A DNA stretch of 64,000 bases, taken from Pancytospora philotis (taxonomy: Eukaryota; Microsporidia). Location of the stretch: the NCBI GenBank assembly GCA_023647555.1, contig JALRLY010000260.1, positions 1 to 64,000 on the forward strand. Reading direction: 5' to 3'. Under the pieces are notes generated by a model. That model searched no databases. It saw only the letters and a list, made by a program, of their open reading frames with translations, and was not told the DNA's origin. Position numbers and translations under genes: made by a program. This document shows positions 18,737-27,937 of the stretch, one piece after another. Numbering within the stretch: position 1 is the first letter of the stretch; every line of letters begins with the position of its first letter.

Positions 18737-19516
18737 ATGGACAGAGGCGGACGCCCGCTGCTGGACGGCGTCAGGACCGAGAACGGCGCGAAGGTGCTCG
18801 ATCTGGAGGAGAGCATGGAGGCGCAGGAGCTGCTGAGCGAGCTGTTTTACAAGCCCACCGCTGCTGTCGGCCGCGAAGCGGCGGGCATGGAGTGCCGGAG
18901 TGACTCGCGCCGCTACTTCGACAGCCGCGCGAAGTGCACCCGCTGCGGCGAGAAGGGCCATGTGTCGCAGGAGTGCATGCTGTCGCCGACCCGGGCGTGC
19001 TGCTTCTGCGCGCAGAACCACAAGAACGGGAGCTGCAGATACGCGCTCTGCCTCCAGTGCGGCAATCTGGGCCACAGGGAGAAGCAGTGCCAGGAGAAGC
19101 GGCCGGCGCGGCATCTGTGCATACGCTGCCTGTCCAGGCCGCACTTCAATCTGGAGTGCCCGCTGCGCTGGCAGCGCTACAGGATCGAGCACTGCGACGT
19201 GCTGCCCGGGTTCAGGATGTGCTGTGCCTACTGCCACAGCACGGCCCATATGATCGACGACTGCGAGATGAAGGCGGTCAAGCTCTCCATCTTCACCAAA
19301 AGCTACCTGAGCCTCCTCGCGCAGTTTTCCACGCAGGAGACCGTGCAGGCGCCCGCGCCGGAGCCAGCAAAGAAGCGCGGGAAGAAGTCCAAGAAGGAAC
19401 CGGCGCCGGAGCCCGCGCAGGAACCCCCAAAAAAGCACGCGAAGAAGCGCGGGAAGAAGTCCAAGAAGAAACAAGCGCCGGAGCCGGAGAAAAAGAGCAG
19501 TACGAAAAAGTCCTGA
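18737..19516 (+). CDS. AIR1: Five-zinc-knuckle protein, Air1/Air2-like (TRAMP)
   Basis: The 259-residue product has five consecutive CCHC-type knuckles: CTRCGEKGHVSQEC, CCFCAQNHKNGSC, CLQCGNLGHREKQC, CIRCLSRPHFNLEC and CAYCHSTAHMIDDC. Five is the number in yeast Air1/Air2, the RNA-binding subunits of the TRAMP polyadenylation complex that feeds nuclear RNAs to the exosome. The C-terminal 60 residues are a basic Lys/Pro/Glu tail with the imperfect repeat KKRGKKSKK and PAPEPA. Start ATG 18737 lies 10 bases after AAAATTTT (18719-18726), with ATATAAAG just before that. A generic CNBP-type knuckle protein is the alternative. Confidence 0.75.
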   Translation: MDRGGRPLLDGVRTENGAKVLDLEESMEAQELLSELFYKPTAAVGREAAGMECRSDSRRYFDSRAKCTRCGEKGHVSQECMLSPTRACCFCAQNHKNGSCRYALCLQCGNLGHREKQCQEKRPARHLCIRCLSRPHFNLECPLRWQRYRIEHCDVLPGFRMCCAYCHSTAHMIDDCEMKAVKLSIFTKSYLSLLAQFSTQETVQAPAPEPAKKRGKKSKKEPAPEPAQEPPKKHAKKRGKKSKKKQAPEPEKKSSTKKS

Positions 19517-19825
19517 CCAGTTTCTATGGGGGCGTGACGGACACGGCTGTTTGTATGGCGCGTGTACAGACCAATCTATCGCGGATCTCTGTGCTTACAC
19601 ACCTGATGCTTTTCAGCGTCCGCAGACCTCCGCTAGCGGTTAAGGCTGCTCCGCACCGCTGCCATTATGTTAGGCCCGTTGCCCATTCTACTGGCCGCCA
19701 GTTGCAAATAAATTAAAAGCTGCATGTTCACATTTAGTTTATTAAAAGCATATCACCGTGCAGCGCTATTTTGGGTGCATATTACAGCGACACACGTTTT
19801 GCGCTCCGGGCGGGTTGAGGCTCCG
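19517..19825. other. Convergent 3' region, no gene seen
   Basis: This lies between the ends of the AIR1-like (+) and SET (-) genes. It is AT-rich at 19708-19760 with AATAAATTAAAAG. No structured RNA or coding frame with a start motif was found. Confidence 0.4.
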
Positions 19826-20842
19826 TTAGGAGTCTTTAAATCTGCAGCTCGCAGCGCCGCACAGGCACTTCTCCGTGGGCTCGTCCTCGTTGATGTGGTA
19901 GTCTATCAGAAGCTCCTCGCCAGGCTCGATGCACCGCGCGGCGTAGTATACGACCTGCTTGGCCCGCGTGTAGGTCGATGAGTAGCAGTTCGGATCGCAC
20001 GAGTGGTTGATGTAGCGCGCCTTGTTCCCGACGAGCGTGGCATCGATCACCATGTCCTTGTTGACCGTGAACATGTAGACCGACTGGATGCCGTTCCGCA
20101 GGTAGCACCGCTCGCGCTTGTCGGACATGCACTTCCCAATAATCTCGCCCTCGTAGCGCATCAGCGGCGTCCGCTTTGGAATCCTGACGGGCGTGAATAT
20201 CCCAAGGCCGTGAATCCTGGAAGGGCGCAGCTCCAGCACGTCGTATATGCGCCGCAGCGCGGCCTCCCACTCCGCGACCGCGCCGGCATCCGCGCCCATG
20301 CTTTCTGAGGTAATGTCTGCGCCCACATCCGGGCCGGCCATGCCGTCAGGCGCTGGCAGAACAAGCGCCGCGCTGCTTTCTGCCCGCGGTACCGCATTCT
20401 TTAGGAAGAAGCTCCGGTAGAACGCCAGCCCAAGCCTGATTCGGATGATGCTCGCATCGCTTAAGCTGTATGCGGCAGAGTCGTCTGTACCTTTCGGGTT
20501 ACATTCAGCGGGGGCATCCACCTCTTCTCGCTCTGTTGGCACACAAGCCTGTGGCTGCTCTGAAGTCCTGCTAGAGCCGCGCCGTTTACGCTTTTTCCGA
20601 GAGCTGCGCTCCTCGGATTTGCGCGCCCGCTTGAATTGCGCCAAATCGCTCCTCAGGAGGATCGCGTTTTCGCTGACAGGCAGCAGGCGCTCGCAAGGCG
20701 GGAGCACCACCGCAATCTCCTTCACCCAGTTATTATGCTCGGTGAGGGCCACGGCGGCGACCTGCCTGGGCAAGTTCGTGCTGTTCTCGCTGCTGCAGAG
20801 CGAGTCCTGCCCGGCGCCCTCGCGCTTCCCGGTCCTGCGCAT
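19826..20842 (-). CDS. SET-domain histone lysine methyltransferase
   Basis: The 338-residue protein has a catalytic SET domain in its C-terminal 130 residues. Landmarks are SRIHGLGIFTPVRIPKRTPLMRYEGE, VIDATLVGNKARYINHSCDPNC (the NHSCxPN SAM pocket) and GEELLIDYH. A C-terminal post-SET CLCGAASC completes the zinc site with a fourth Cys in the SET domain. Post-SET and GNxARYINHSC are typical of the SET1/trithorax class that methylates H3K4. The N-terminal 170 residues are poorly conserved, with a basic KKRKRR cluster that could act in nuclear localisation. A 4-codon upstream ORF (20842-20856) ends in TAATG, overlapping this start. AAAAATTT (20878-20885) lies upstream. Confidence 0.75.
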   Translation of the reverse strand: MRRTGKREGAGQDSLCSSENSTNLPRQVAAVALTEHNNWVKEIAVVLPPCERLLPVSENAILLRSDLAQFKRARKSEERSSRKKRKRRGSSRTSEQPQACVPTEREEVDAPAECNPKGTDDSAAYSLSDASIIRIRLGLAFYRSFFLKNAVPRAESSAALVLPAPDGMAGPDVGADITSESMGADAGAVAEWEAALRRIYDVLELRPSRIHGLGIFTPVRIPKRTPLMRYEGEIIGKCMSDKRERCYLRNGIQSVYMFTVNKDMVIDATLVGNKARYINHSCDPNCYSSTYTRAKQVVYYAARCIEPGEELLIDYHINEDEPTEKCLCGAASCRFKDS

Positions 20843-20856
20843 TACGTGGGATGCAT
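20842..20856 (-). promoter_or_regulatory. Four-codon uORF overlapping the SET start (TAATG)
   Basis: ATG CAT CCC ACG TAA is read on the minus strand; its TAA shares an A with the SET-gene ATG. It lies between the AAATTT-type motif and the main start, so it could be translated first and allow reinitiation. Confidence 0.4.
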
Positions 20857-21008
20857 CCGGGCAAATTGTGATGCGTCAAAAATTTACTGCTGCCGGGCGC
20901 ACTTCGCACCTGGCTGCCTCCGAGCGGTACGTCTTCGGTTATCTGGTAGTTTAAAGATTATTAGGCTCGATTTAATTCGCTGCTGTGGTAAAACACGCGC
21001 CGCTTAGC

Positions 21009-21962
21009 CTACACCTCGAGACAGTCGCTGATAGCCTTGTGGCTGGAGCGGTGGAAGAGGTGGTCGAAGTCGAGCTCTTCGGCGCCGGCCGGGGCAGACA
21101 TCTGCGCGCGCCTTGCGTAGCAGAGCGCCACGGGCCGTATGCACCCTGCATCCAGGAACGGGCGAGCGGCGTAGCGATTCACGATCGCCAGCAAGCTCCC
21201 GGCGTCGAAGTCGCGCATGCGGCGGACCACTTCGTCGCGATCGCGGATAAAATTGAAGCCGAACGTGAGGAAATGCATCGGAGACTCTATCTCCAGGTCC
21301 TGCCGCGGGCTGTACAGAAATGCCTCAGGCACAGTGACAGTGCCGCAGGTGTCTTGAGCCTCGCTGCATTCCGTGGCGCCGGTCTTGCGCAGGTGGTGCA
21401 GCGTGAACGCCTCGTGTGCTTTGAACGCCTGCAGCTTCGAGGCGGACCCGAGGCACCGCACGAAGGAGGCCGGGTCAAACTCCACATCGCAGTGCCCGAT
21501 CAGAGCGAGCTGCTTGAGGGCGTATGCGGGATCGCGCAGCGACATGAGGCGCGAGGCGCACGCAGGATGCGCGTTTACAAATGCCGTTAGGGCGCAGCAC
21601 ACGTACGTGGGGTGCTCCACCAGCTTTTTCACCACTCTATCGTGCATGTAGTCGGCACGGCTCGAAAGGATGTACTGCAGCATGCTGCCGCGGATCGCCC
21701 TGCTTTTGAAGTGGGCTTTGACGACGCGCTCGGGCAGCGCCGGCGCTGCGGTGCTGAGGCTGCCGAGAATCCGGTAGGCCAGCGACACCAGGAGCGGATC
21801 CTTGAGCCTCTGGACGGCAGCGGCAAGCGGCCCCGCGAACTGGTGGTGGCTGTCGGGGTGCGTGTGCAGATAGTGCTGCGCAGCCGAGCAGAAGTTATCG
21901 TAGTCTGATGCGTCCGGACTGCTCGGCTTGATTCTGTGGAGGATCTCCAAATATTTTTCCAT
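21009..21962 (-). CDS. Conserved-looking helical protein, function unknown
   Basis: The 317-residue product was not recognised. It appears almost entirely alpha-helical, with amphipathic segments of 15-20 residues (for example DPLLVSLAYRILGSL, VVKKLVEHPTYVCCALTAFV) suggestive of an ARM/HEAT-like solenoid. No transmembrane segment, signal peptide or catalytic motif is visible. The C-terminal 100 residues contain SPMHFLTFGFNFIRDRDEVVRRM. Start ATG 21962 is followed upstream by ATTTTAAAAAT (21979-21989), and codon use matches the housekeeping genes, so I consider it a genuine gene. Confidence 0.7.
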   Translation of the reverse strand: MEKYLEILHRIKPSSPDASDYDNFCSAAQHYLHTHPDSHHQFAGPLAAAVQRLKDPLLVSLAYRILGSLSTAAPALPERVVKAHFKSRAIRGSMLQYILSSRADYMHDRVVKKLVEHPTYVCCALTAFVNAHPACASRLMSLRDPAYALKQLALIGHCDVEFDPASFVRCLGSASKLQAFKAHEAFTLHHLRKTGATECSEAQDTCGTVTVPEAFLYSPRQDLEIESPMHFLTFGFNFIRDRDEVVRRMRDFDAGSLLAIVNRYAARPFLDAGCIRPVALCYARRAQMSAPAGAEELDFDHLFHRSSHKAISDCLEV

Positions 21963-22351
21963 GGCCGAGCAGCAGTGTATTTTAAAAATGGGGCAGGATG
22001 CGCAGGGACTGCGCTTATTTGACCGGCTGCTATTTTAGTGCGCACAGGATGCTAGCATACTGTGTGGCATAAAAGGGTATCACGGCAAGCAGTAGTTTTA
22101 ACTCCTCTTAGACACAGGCAATTTACATTATCGGAAAATATTCCCAGACTGCGGCACATAAGACGCGCAAAGTGCAACGGCACATAATGCGCCTCTCACA
22201 GCACGAGTAAATACGTGGCCAACTGTACATAAAAATGAACTGCTAAAAGCCCGTGCGCATCTTCTTGCCGCGCACATGCGAGTCCACCGTGCTTCTGCAC
22301 CGCGTTCGCGAATTCGCAAAAATTTTATTAAACTGCGCGGCGGGCCCTCAT
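21963..22351. other. Divergent promoter region
   Basis: This is shared by the unknown gene at 21009-21962 (-) and eIF2A (+). It contains ATTTTAAAAAT (21979-21989) and AAAAATTTT (22318-22326). Nothing else was recognised. Confidence 0.4.
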
Positions 22352-23815
22352 ATGCCAGTCGTTGCGCTGACCGAAAAGGGACTGGTCGTCGATGTTTTTG
22401 GTGCCGATCCCGTGGTGATGAAGTGCTGGGACTACGCGGTCGCGGGCAACCGCCTCGTGTCGATCTACAACAGGCGCGCCAAATTTGTGGACCTGCTGTG
22501 CCCGCGCGATACCGCGGAACTGCCGGTGCAGGACTACGTGGAGATGAAGATCTCCAGGGAGGGGACCAGGCTGGTCATGGTCGAGTACGGCAACAGGATC
22601 ACGGTGTTCAGCGACAGCAGGGAGCACGCGCGGCACGCCAACGTGTCCGAGTCTGCGGTGTCGAACAAGTACTACGCCATCGCCTCCGAGGACACCTTCA
22701 CTCTGTACAGCTTTGCGTCTGACAAGCCGGAATACCAGGCGCGGCTGTCTGTCAGGCGCATCCACTGCTTCGACGACTACACCCTCGTCGTCGTCAAGAA
22801 GGCCGAGACGCACGCCGTCCTGCTCATCAAGGACGGTGTCGCGCGCCAGGTGCTCGAGCTCGAGCAGATCTTCGGGACCGTTGCGAAGGCCTCCGGCGAC
22901 GAGAGCCGCTGCCTGCTGCAGGTGGAGGTGGAGTATGCCAAGAGCAGCTACTACGCGGACTCCAAGCTGTACCTGCTGAACGTGCACGACGGCTCTGCCG
23001 CCGTGGATGACGCAGTCACAACCAACACGGACATCGATCTGGTCTTCCAGGATGAGCACGCCACGCTCATTCACTACAAGTCGCTCGTGAAGGTGCTCTC
23101 GTTCGGCTTTGTCGGCGAGAAGTTCTTCGTCTGCTTCGGGAACCAGCCGGCGCATCTGCATCTCTACTCCAAGAGCGGCGCGTTCCTCAAGAGCTACGGC
23201 AAGGCGATACGCAACCTGGCCCATTTCAGCAGGGATCTGAAGCGGGTCATCTGCGCGGGCTTCGGGACCCTGCCCGGCAACATCGAGGTGCATGCCGACG
23301 GCGCCAGGACCTGCAGCTTCGAGAGCCTCGGGTCGTCGCTGGTGGAGTGGCTGCGCGATGACACGCACTTCATGGTGGCCACTACCAACTACTTCAAGAG
23401 CGACAACAAGGTGGTGATCTACGACTACTACGGGCGCGTGGTCAACGAGCTGCAGTGCGAGAACCTGGTGCGCGCGGACGTGTACGGGCTCGAGGAGCAG
23501 CCGCGCATGCTGTCCCCTCCGGAGGCGCAGAATGTGGTGCAGCCGGCGGGCGCGTACGTCCCTCCGCGCCTGCTGTCGCAGTTCGCCTCTGGCAGTGCGC
23601 CTGTGGTCCCCAAGCCGCCCAAGCCGTCCAAGGCGAACAAGAAGCCCGTCGCCAAGGCGCCCAGCCGTACGCGCGAGACCGTAGAGAAGGAGCTGAACGC
23701 GTCGTTGGCGCTCCGGGAGCGCATGATGAGCGGTGAGGACCTGGCGCTGGAGGAGCAGAACCAGGTCTTCAGCATCAAAAAGCTGCAGGAGGAGCTCGAG
23801 GGCTTTGGCAACTGA
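22352..23815 (+). CDS. EIF2A: Translation initiation factor eIF2A
   Basis: The 487-residue product has an N-terminal WD-type propeller (1-390) with the eIF2A hallmark GFGTLPGNIEV near residue 310. A GAYVPPRLL motif at about 408 matches the family's GAYRPP segment. A basic linker (KPPKPSKANKKP) is followed by a C-terminal coiled helix (VEKELNASLALRERM...SIKKLQEEL). eIF2A is the single-chain factor able to deliver initiator tRNA in a GTP-independent manner and is distinct from the eIF2 heterotrimer. The start follows AAAAATTTT (22318-22326) by 26 bases; an upstream in-frame ATG precedes the motif and was rejected. It converges on PAM16. Confidence 0.8.
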   Translation: MPVVALTEKGLVVDVFGADPVVMKCWDYAVAGNRLVSIYNRRAKFVDLLCPRDTAELPVQDYVEMKISREGTRLVMVEYGNRITVFSDSREHARHANVSESAVSNKYYAIASEDTFTLYSFASDKPEYQARLSVRRIHCFDDYTLVVVKKAETHAVLLIKDGVARQVLELEQIFGTVAKASGDESRCLLQVEVEYAKSSYYADSKLYLLNVHDGSAAVDDAVTTNTDIDLVFQDEHATLIHYKSLVKVLSFGFVGEKFFVCFGNQPAHLHLYSKSGAFLKSYGKAIRNLAHFSRDLKRVICAGFGTLPGNIEVHADGARTCSFESLGSSLVEWLRDDTHFMVATTNYFKSDNKVVIYDYYGRVVNELQCENLVRADVYGLEEQPRMLSPPEAQNVVQPAGAYVPPRLLSQFASGSAPVVPKPPKPSKANKKPVAKAPSRTRETVEKELNASLALRERMMSGEDLALEEQNQVFSIKKLQEELEGFGN

Positions 23816-24060
23816 GCGCGCATGGCCAGGGCCTGCCTGCCACACAAAATCCGCGGCTGCCCGAGCCGATTATCGCTGCGGCCCGGCGCGTAGAGAAAGC
23901 AAGAGCGCGGTGCGGGCTCGGCTGAACGACAGCAGATCACGGAATAAATTTATCTAACTACGAGTTCGCTCCTTTTCTTTCCAATGAATGATTATTGTTT
24001 CTGTTGCCCCGTCTGCTGCGTAAACGACCCACTCTGATATCAGTTTTCTATGAAATCGGC

Positions 24061-24324
24061 CTAGAGCAACTGTGCGCCAAGGATGTTGTAGGCGGCCAGA
24101 ATCTTGCCTTGAATGTACGGCGACCCGCCATTTTCTGCCGAATTCGCGTTGTAGAACTTGCGGAAGCGGTCGTCGAGATCCTTCTTGGCGAATCGCGATG
24201 GCAGATCCATGATTTTCACAGCCTCCTCCGGGCGCATTTCATCCCTGCGCAGGAATGCGGCCAGTGTACTAGCAAATGCGCGGCGCAGGCATCCGCTGCC
24301 TTCTTTGATGGTTGTTAGGAGCAT
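24061..24324 (-). CDS. PAM16: Mitosomal import motor subunit PAM16 (TIM16)
   Basis: This short 87-residue protein has a hydrophobic/amphipathic N-terminal helix (CLRRAFASTLAAFLRRDEM) followed by a degenerate J-like domain: RPEEAVKIMDLPSRFAKKDLDDRFRKFYNANSAENGGSPYIQGKILAAYNIL. EAxKIL, RYxxxFxAN and GGSxYLQSKVxxA are the PAM16 signatures. PAM16 lacks the HPD of true J-proteins and, with PAM18, controls mitochondrial HSP70 at the inner-membrane translocon. HSP70 is in this window at 56879. ATG 24324 lies 19 bases after AAAATTTG on the minus strand (24343-24350). It is an easily missed small gene. Confidence 0.8.
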   Translation of the reverse strand: MLLTTIKEGSGCLRRAFASTLAAFLRRDEMRPEEAVKIMDLPSRFAKKDLDDRFRKFYNANSAENGGSPYIQGKILAAYNILGAQLL

Positions 24325-24456
24325 TGGGCCGGGCCCACCGGCAAAATTTGCAGCAGTGCCGGCGCGCAGAGAGCAGTTCCCAGCTTCCAGCAGCGCCAAG
24401 TAAAATAACAGAAGCACGCTCGATCCGCGCCGCCCAAGCCTTCTGCAACAACAATT

Positions 24457-25401
24457 TTATTTTTTACTCAGGCTCGCCGAGAGCTTCTGCCGCTTGCGCA
24501 TCTCGGCGCTGTCCGTCGGCTTCAGCACCTGGAAGCTGCAGCACAGGTCCTCCTTGACCTCCATGATCACGCCGGAGTTGTCGAACTCGCCGCAGTAGTT
24601 GGGCGCGCTGAAGAGCGTCACGAGGCCCTTGTCCGCAAAAAACTCGTAGCCGTCCTCGACCACCTGGTGCGCGCGGCAGATCAGGTCGATGTTCGTCATG
24701 TCGAGGAAGCGGCCCACGACGTCCGCGCCGAAGGTCACCGACACGCCGCGGTCGTTCTCGCCCCAGCCGCTGATCTCCTTCTCGGGGTCGCTCCACAGGA
24801 GGTCGCAGAGCAGCCCGTTGTCCGGGATGTCCGTGGGCCGCCTGATCTGCTTTATCTGCTCTATGTTTCTGAGATCGGGCGAGATCCCGCCGTGCATGCA
24901 GAGGATGCGGCCGTCGATCAGCGCGGATATCGGCAGCCAGTCGAAGCACTCGGTGAACGTCTTCCAGAGGTTGATCGAGTACCGGCGCTTGCACTCGTCG
25001 TAGAAGCCGTAGATCCGGTTGATGCTCGCGCACTCGTGGTTCCCGCGCAGCAGGAAGAAGTTGTTGGGGTACTTGATTTTGTACGCGAACAGCAGCGAGA
25101 TGCACTCGAGGCTCTGCTTGCCGCGGTCCACGTAGTCGCCGAGGAAGAGGTAGTTGATCTTCGGCGGGTGCTCGCCGTGGTGGAAGATCTGCAGCAGGTC
25201 TGTGTACTGCCCGTGGATGTCGCCGCAGATCTTGACCGGCGCCTTGATTTCGAGCAGCACCGGCTGGCGCTCGAAGATCTCCTGCGCGGTCTTGCACAGA
25301 TAGGTTATTTCCGCCTCCGTGAGGTTGACGATTTTGTTCGACTTCGACTCCGCCGCCAGGAGCTTGGATATGATCTTATCCACACTCGGCTTATTGTTCA
25401 T
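24457..25401 (-). CDS. GLC7: Protein phosphatase 1 catalytic subunit
   Basis: The 314-residue Ser/Thr phosphatase has all the metal-site motifs: [36 protein letters not shown] and [12 protein letters not shown]. The sequence is very close to PP1 (GLC7) rather than PP2A, judged by [23 protein letters not shown] and the SFQVLKP C-terminal segment. It acts with many targeting subunits in cell-cycle and glycogen control. Start ATG 25401 follows AAAATTTTA (25418-25426). An upstream frame extension to 25566 is not conserved. Confidence 0.95.
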   Translation of the reverse strand: MNNKPSVDKIISKLLAAESKSNKIVNLTEAEITYLCKTAQEIFERQPVLLEIKAPVKICGDIHGQYTDLLQIFHHGEHPPKINYLFLGDYVDRGKQSLECISLLFAYKIKYPNNFFLLRGNHECASINRIYGFYDECKRRYSINLWKTFTECFDWLPISALIDGRILCMHGGISPDLRNIEQIKQIRRPTDIPDNGLLCDLLWSDPEKEISGWGENDRGVSVTFGADVVGRFLDMTNIDLICRAHQVVEDGYEFFADKGLVTLFSAPNYCGEFDNSGVIMEVKEDLCCSFQVLKPTDSAEMRKRQKLSASLSKK

Positions 25402-25713
25402 CTTGAAGGTGCTAAATAAAAATTTTATTACAAAGACGCGCCGGCGGCGCTCCGCCGCGGCCGTCCGCACGGCCTGCAGCGCCCAGCTGCAGGGGCATTT
25501 TAAGCACATTGGAGGAGTGATGGGCACTGCGCCCCGCCTATTTTTCGCGCGCTGCGCTCCACTCATCTACTGTGGTACGGAGTCCACCTTTCTTAAGCCA
25601 GCATCACTAGTGCATTTTTAGCTGCAACCAATGCATCTCGCTATGCTCTACGGTTTTATACCTTTGCGCTGCCGCTGCCGCTGCTTCAGCGCACCCCGCC
25701 CGGTGCGTATAAC
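25402..25713. other. Divergent upstream region, nothing further seen
   Basis: This contains the PP1 start motif (25418-25426). The gene on the right has no AAATTT motif in this region. No RNA gene was recognised. Confidence 0.35.
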
Positions 25714-26316
25714 ATGTCTGCGAAAAAGCAGCCGCAGATGGCCGAGGCGCAAAATTTTCTGAGGGACAAGGTCAGAGTGTTCGCCGCGCTCCCGGCGTAC
25801 GCCGACATCTCGGTGAGCGCGGAGGGCTACGGCACGCTCATCGGGAGGGACGGCCTCTCCGGCATCCACCTCGACCTTGCGGAGGCGCTGAGGAGGAGCG
25901 CCGAGGCGTGCCCCGGCGCGGCGGCCGTCCCCGCCTATCTGGAGGGCCTCTACGCGTACCTGCGCGCGCTCTCGCAGCCCGGCGGGAGCGCCGTCGTCTA
26001 CGCGGCCCGCACGCGGCAGGCCTGCAAGTTCCTGGACGGCTTCCTCAACGTCGTCCGGCAGCACGAGCTGCGGCATCTCAAGGACATCCTGAAGTGGGTG
26101 CTGTTCAATCTGAAGCTGAGCTGTCTGTTCAGGGAGCGCGAGTGCCTCCAGGCGCAGATGGAGCTCAAGGGCTACGAGTACGTGCTCAACGAGCTGAAGT
26201 CGCTGCAGCTGCTGTACAGCACGGCGGCCGCGAGGGAGTTCCACGTCGTGCCGGTCAAGGAGCTCGAGGCGGCGATCAAGCAGCGGCTCGCCAAGAACAA
26301 CAACAGCTACGCCTAG
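25714..26316 (+). CDS. Hypothetical helical protein
   Basis: The 200-residue product was not recognised. It is helical and rich in Ala/Leu with a basic C-terminus (AIKQRLAKNNN). The central HLKDILKWVLFNLKLSCLFRERECLQ helix is amphipathic. There is no signal peptide or clear membrane segment. The starts at 25714 and 25738 are both possible. Unusually, the only AAAATTTT (25751-25758) lies inside the reading frame (encoding QNF) rather than upstream, and no later in-frame ATG would keep a useful length. GC-rich codon use supports a true gene. Confidence 0.6.
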   Translation: MSAKKQPQMAEAQNFLRDKVRVFAALPAYADISVSAEGYGTLIGRDGLSGIHLDLAEALRRSAEACPGAAAVPAYLEGLYAYLRALSQPGGSAVVYAARTRQACKFLDGFLNVVRQHELRHLKDILKWVLFNLKLSCLFRERECLQAQMELKGYEYVLNELKSLQLLYSTAAAREFHVVPVKELEAAIKQRLAKNNNSYA

Positions 26317-26659
26317 CGGGCTGCGCGGTCTGTTCTGCGCGCTCGGCTGCCCGCAATGGATATTAAAGTATTTCATGTACATTTTTCTCGCCGAGTGCGC
26401 GTCCACGCCTAGACTACCAGGGCGGACTGAAAGGATCGGTCGTTGGATCCATAGCGCTGGCAGTTTTTTACTTTACATTCGGCACGCTCGCATTTGCTCT
26501 AACTTGATTATGGTACTCCCGATGGGAGAACCAACATAATATGCATGATGCGGTGCGTTTTAAACTGCCGCATTTGCACAACGCGGCTTCCGTCTCCCTA
26601 GTCTGCTCCACTGGTCGCTGGAAAATTCTGAGAATTTGCGCGGCAAAATTGCACACCTC
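26317..26659. other. Intergenic gap with a long imperfect palindrome
   Basis: This is the upstream region of EXO1. An inverted repeat spans 26507-26540: outer arms ATTATG and CATAAT, inner arms CTCCC and GGGAG with a GAT loop. AAAATT at 26645-26650 precedes the EXO1 start. No RNA gene was recognised. Confidence 0.45.
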
Positions 26660-27748
26660 ATGGGGATCTCAGGCCTGCTGCCGCTCGTGCGGCCGACGAT
26701 GAGGCGGCGCCACATCAGCTGCTACAAGAACCAGAGGCTGGGCGTGGACGGGCATGTGTGGCTGCACGGGGCCCTCTCGATGGTGGCCACCGATGTGTTC
26801 AGCGCGGGCATCACGGACAAGCACGTGCCGCTGATGCTCAAGCGCGTCAAGGACCTGCAGTCGCACGGGATCACGCCCATCATCGTGTTCGACGGCGACC
26901 CGACCATCAGCAAGGAGAAGACGAACGCCGAGCGGCGCGTGCAGCGCCAGCGCCTGCGCGACGAGGCCGAGTTCTACCTGCAGCGCGGCAACCCCTCGAA
27001 AGCGCGCGAGCTGATGCGGCGCAGCATCAGCATCACACCCGAGCTGCTCTCGCTCACGCTGGCCGGTCTGCGCGCGGCCGGCGTGGAGTACATCGTCGCG
27101 CCCTACGAGGCGGACCCGCAGCTCGTGCTGCTCGAGAAGATCGGCTACATCGACGCGATCATGACCATCGACTCGGACCTGATCACGTTCGGCGCGCGCC
27201 GCGTGCTGTACAACTACAACGGCGCGCACGTCGAGGAGTACAGCGCGGAGCGCCTCCCGGCAGCCAAGGACCCGTTCTTCGCGAGGCGCATCTGCGACAT
27301 CTGCATCCTCAGCGGCTGCGACTACCTGGACTCGATCAAGGGCGTCGGGCTGCAGACGGCGCACAAGAAGCTGCGCGAGCTCGACACGGTCGAGGCCTTC
27401 GTCACCAGCATGCTCGCGGCCGGGAAGGCCGTGCCGGAGAACTACCTCGAGCAGTTCCGCAAGGCCAAGCTCGCGTTCACCCACCACATCGTCTACAACC
27501 CGATAAGCGCGGTGCGCCAGCACCTCAGCCCGGACGCCCCCGCCGGCTGCGACTTCCTCGGGACCATCGACAAGCTGCCCTTCACCGTCAAGAACCACAT
27601 CGGGGACGACCTGAGGTTCGACCGGCACTTCAAGCCCGCGCTGCTCGGCTTCCTGGTGGCGGATGCTGAGGCGCCGGCCGTGGAGGCCCAGGCGTACGAG
27701 CAGGGCGTAATAGTAGATGAAAGCCTGTCCTCTAAGTATTTTAATTGA
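26660..27748 (+). CDS. EXO1: 5'-3' exonuclease EXO1 (Rad2/XPG family)
   Basis: The 362-residue flap/exonuclease has the N-terminal XPG motif MGISGLLPLV...LGVDGHVWLHGA. The XPG-I motif is IVAPYEADPQLVLLEKIGYIDAIMTIDSDLITFG, and the helix-hairpin-helix is CILSGCDYLDSIKGVGLQTAHK, with catalytic Asp/Glu residues in place. MGIxGLL followed by the spacing of the I region fits EXO1 rather than FEN1 (no C-terminal PCNA box QGRLDxFF). EXO1 acts in mismatch repair excision and resection. The protein ends just after the nuclease core; the long tail that binds MLH1 and MSH2 elsewhere is absent. Confidence 0.85.
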   Translation: MGISGLLPLVRPTMRRRHISCYKNQRLGVDGHVWLHGALSMVATDVFSAGITDKHVPLMLKRVKDLQSHGITPIIVFDGDPTISKEKTNAERRVQRQRLRDEAEFYLQRGNPSKARELMRRSISITPELLSLTLAGLRAAGVEYIVAPYEADPQLVLLEKIGYIDAIMTIDSDLITFGARRVLYNYNGAHVEEYSAERLPAAKDPFFARRICDICILSGCDYLDSIKGVGLQTAHKKLRELDTVEAFVTSMLAAGKAVPENYLEQFRKAKLAFTHHIVYNPISAVRQHLSPDAPAGCDFLGTIDKLPFTVKNHIGDDLRFDRHFKPALLGFLVADAEAPAVEAQAYEQGVIVDESLSSKYFN

Positions 27749-27937
27749 ATAAATCTGATTGTTTTTGCTGAAATTTAGAGGGTCTTTGCGGATATTTACT
27801 TTAATCGGAAAAGCAGCCCGCGCTGGGTTCGATTGCTAACAGAGCATCGTATTGCTAGCCCCGACACGCATAATACCGCGGCACCCGCAGAGGCCAGCGC
27901 CGCTGCTTTGTTGATAGGGACCAAATATTTTTGGCCC

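Noticed and set aside
27820..27860. Possible tRNA T-loop GGGTTCGATT
   Set aside because: The stem bases do not pair and the segment lies directly in the RPN11 upstream region.
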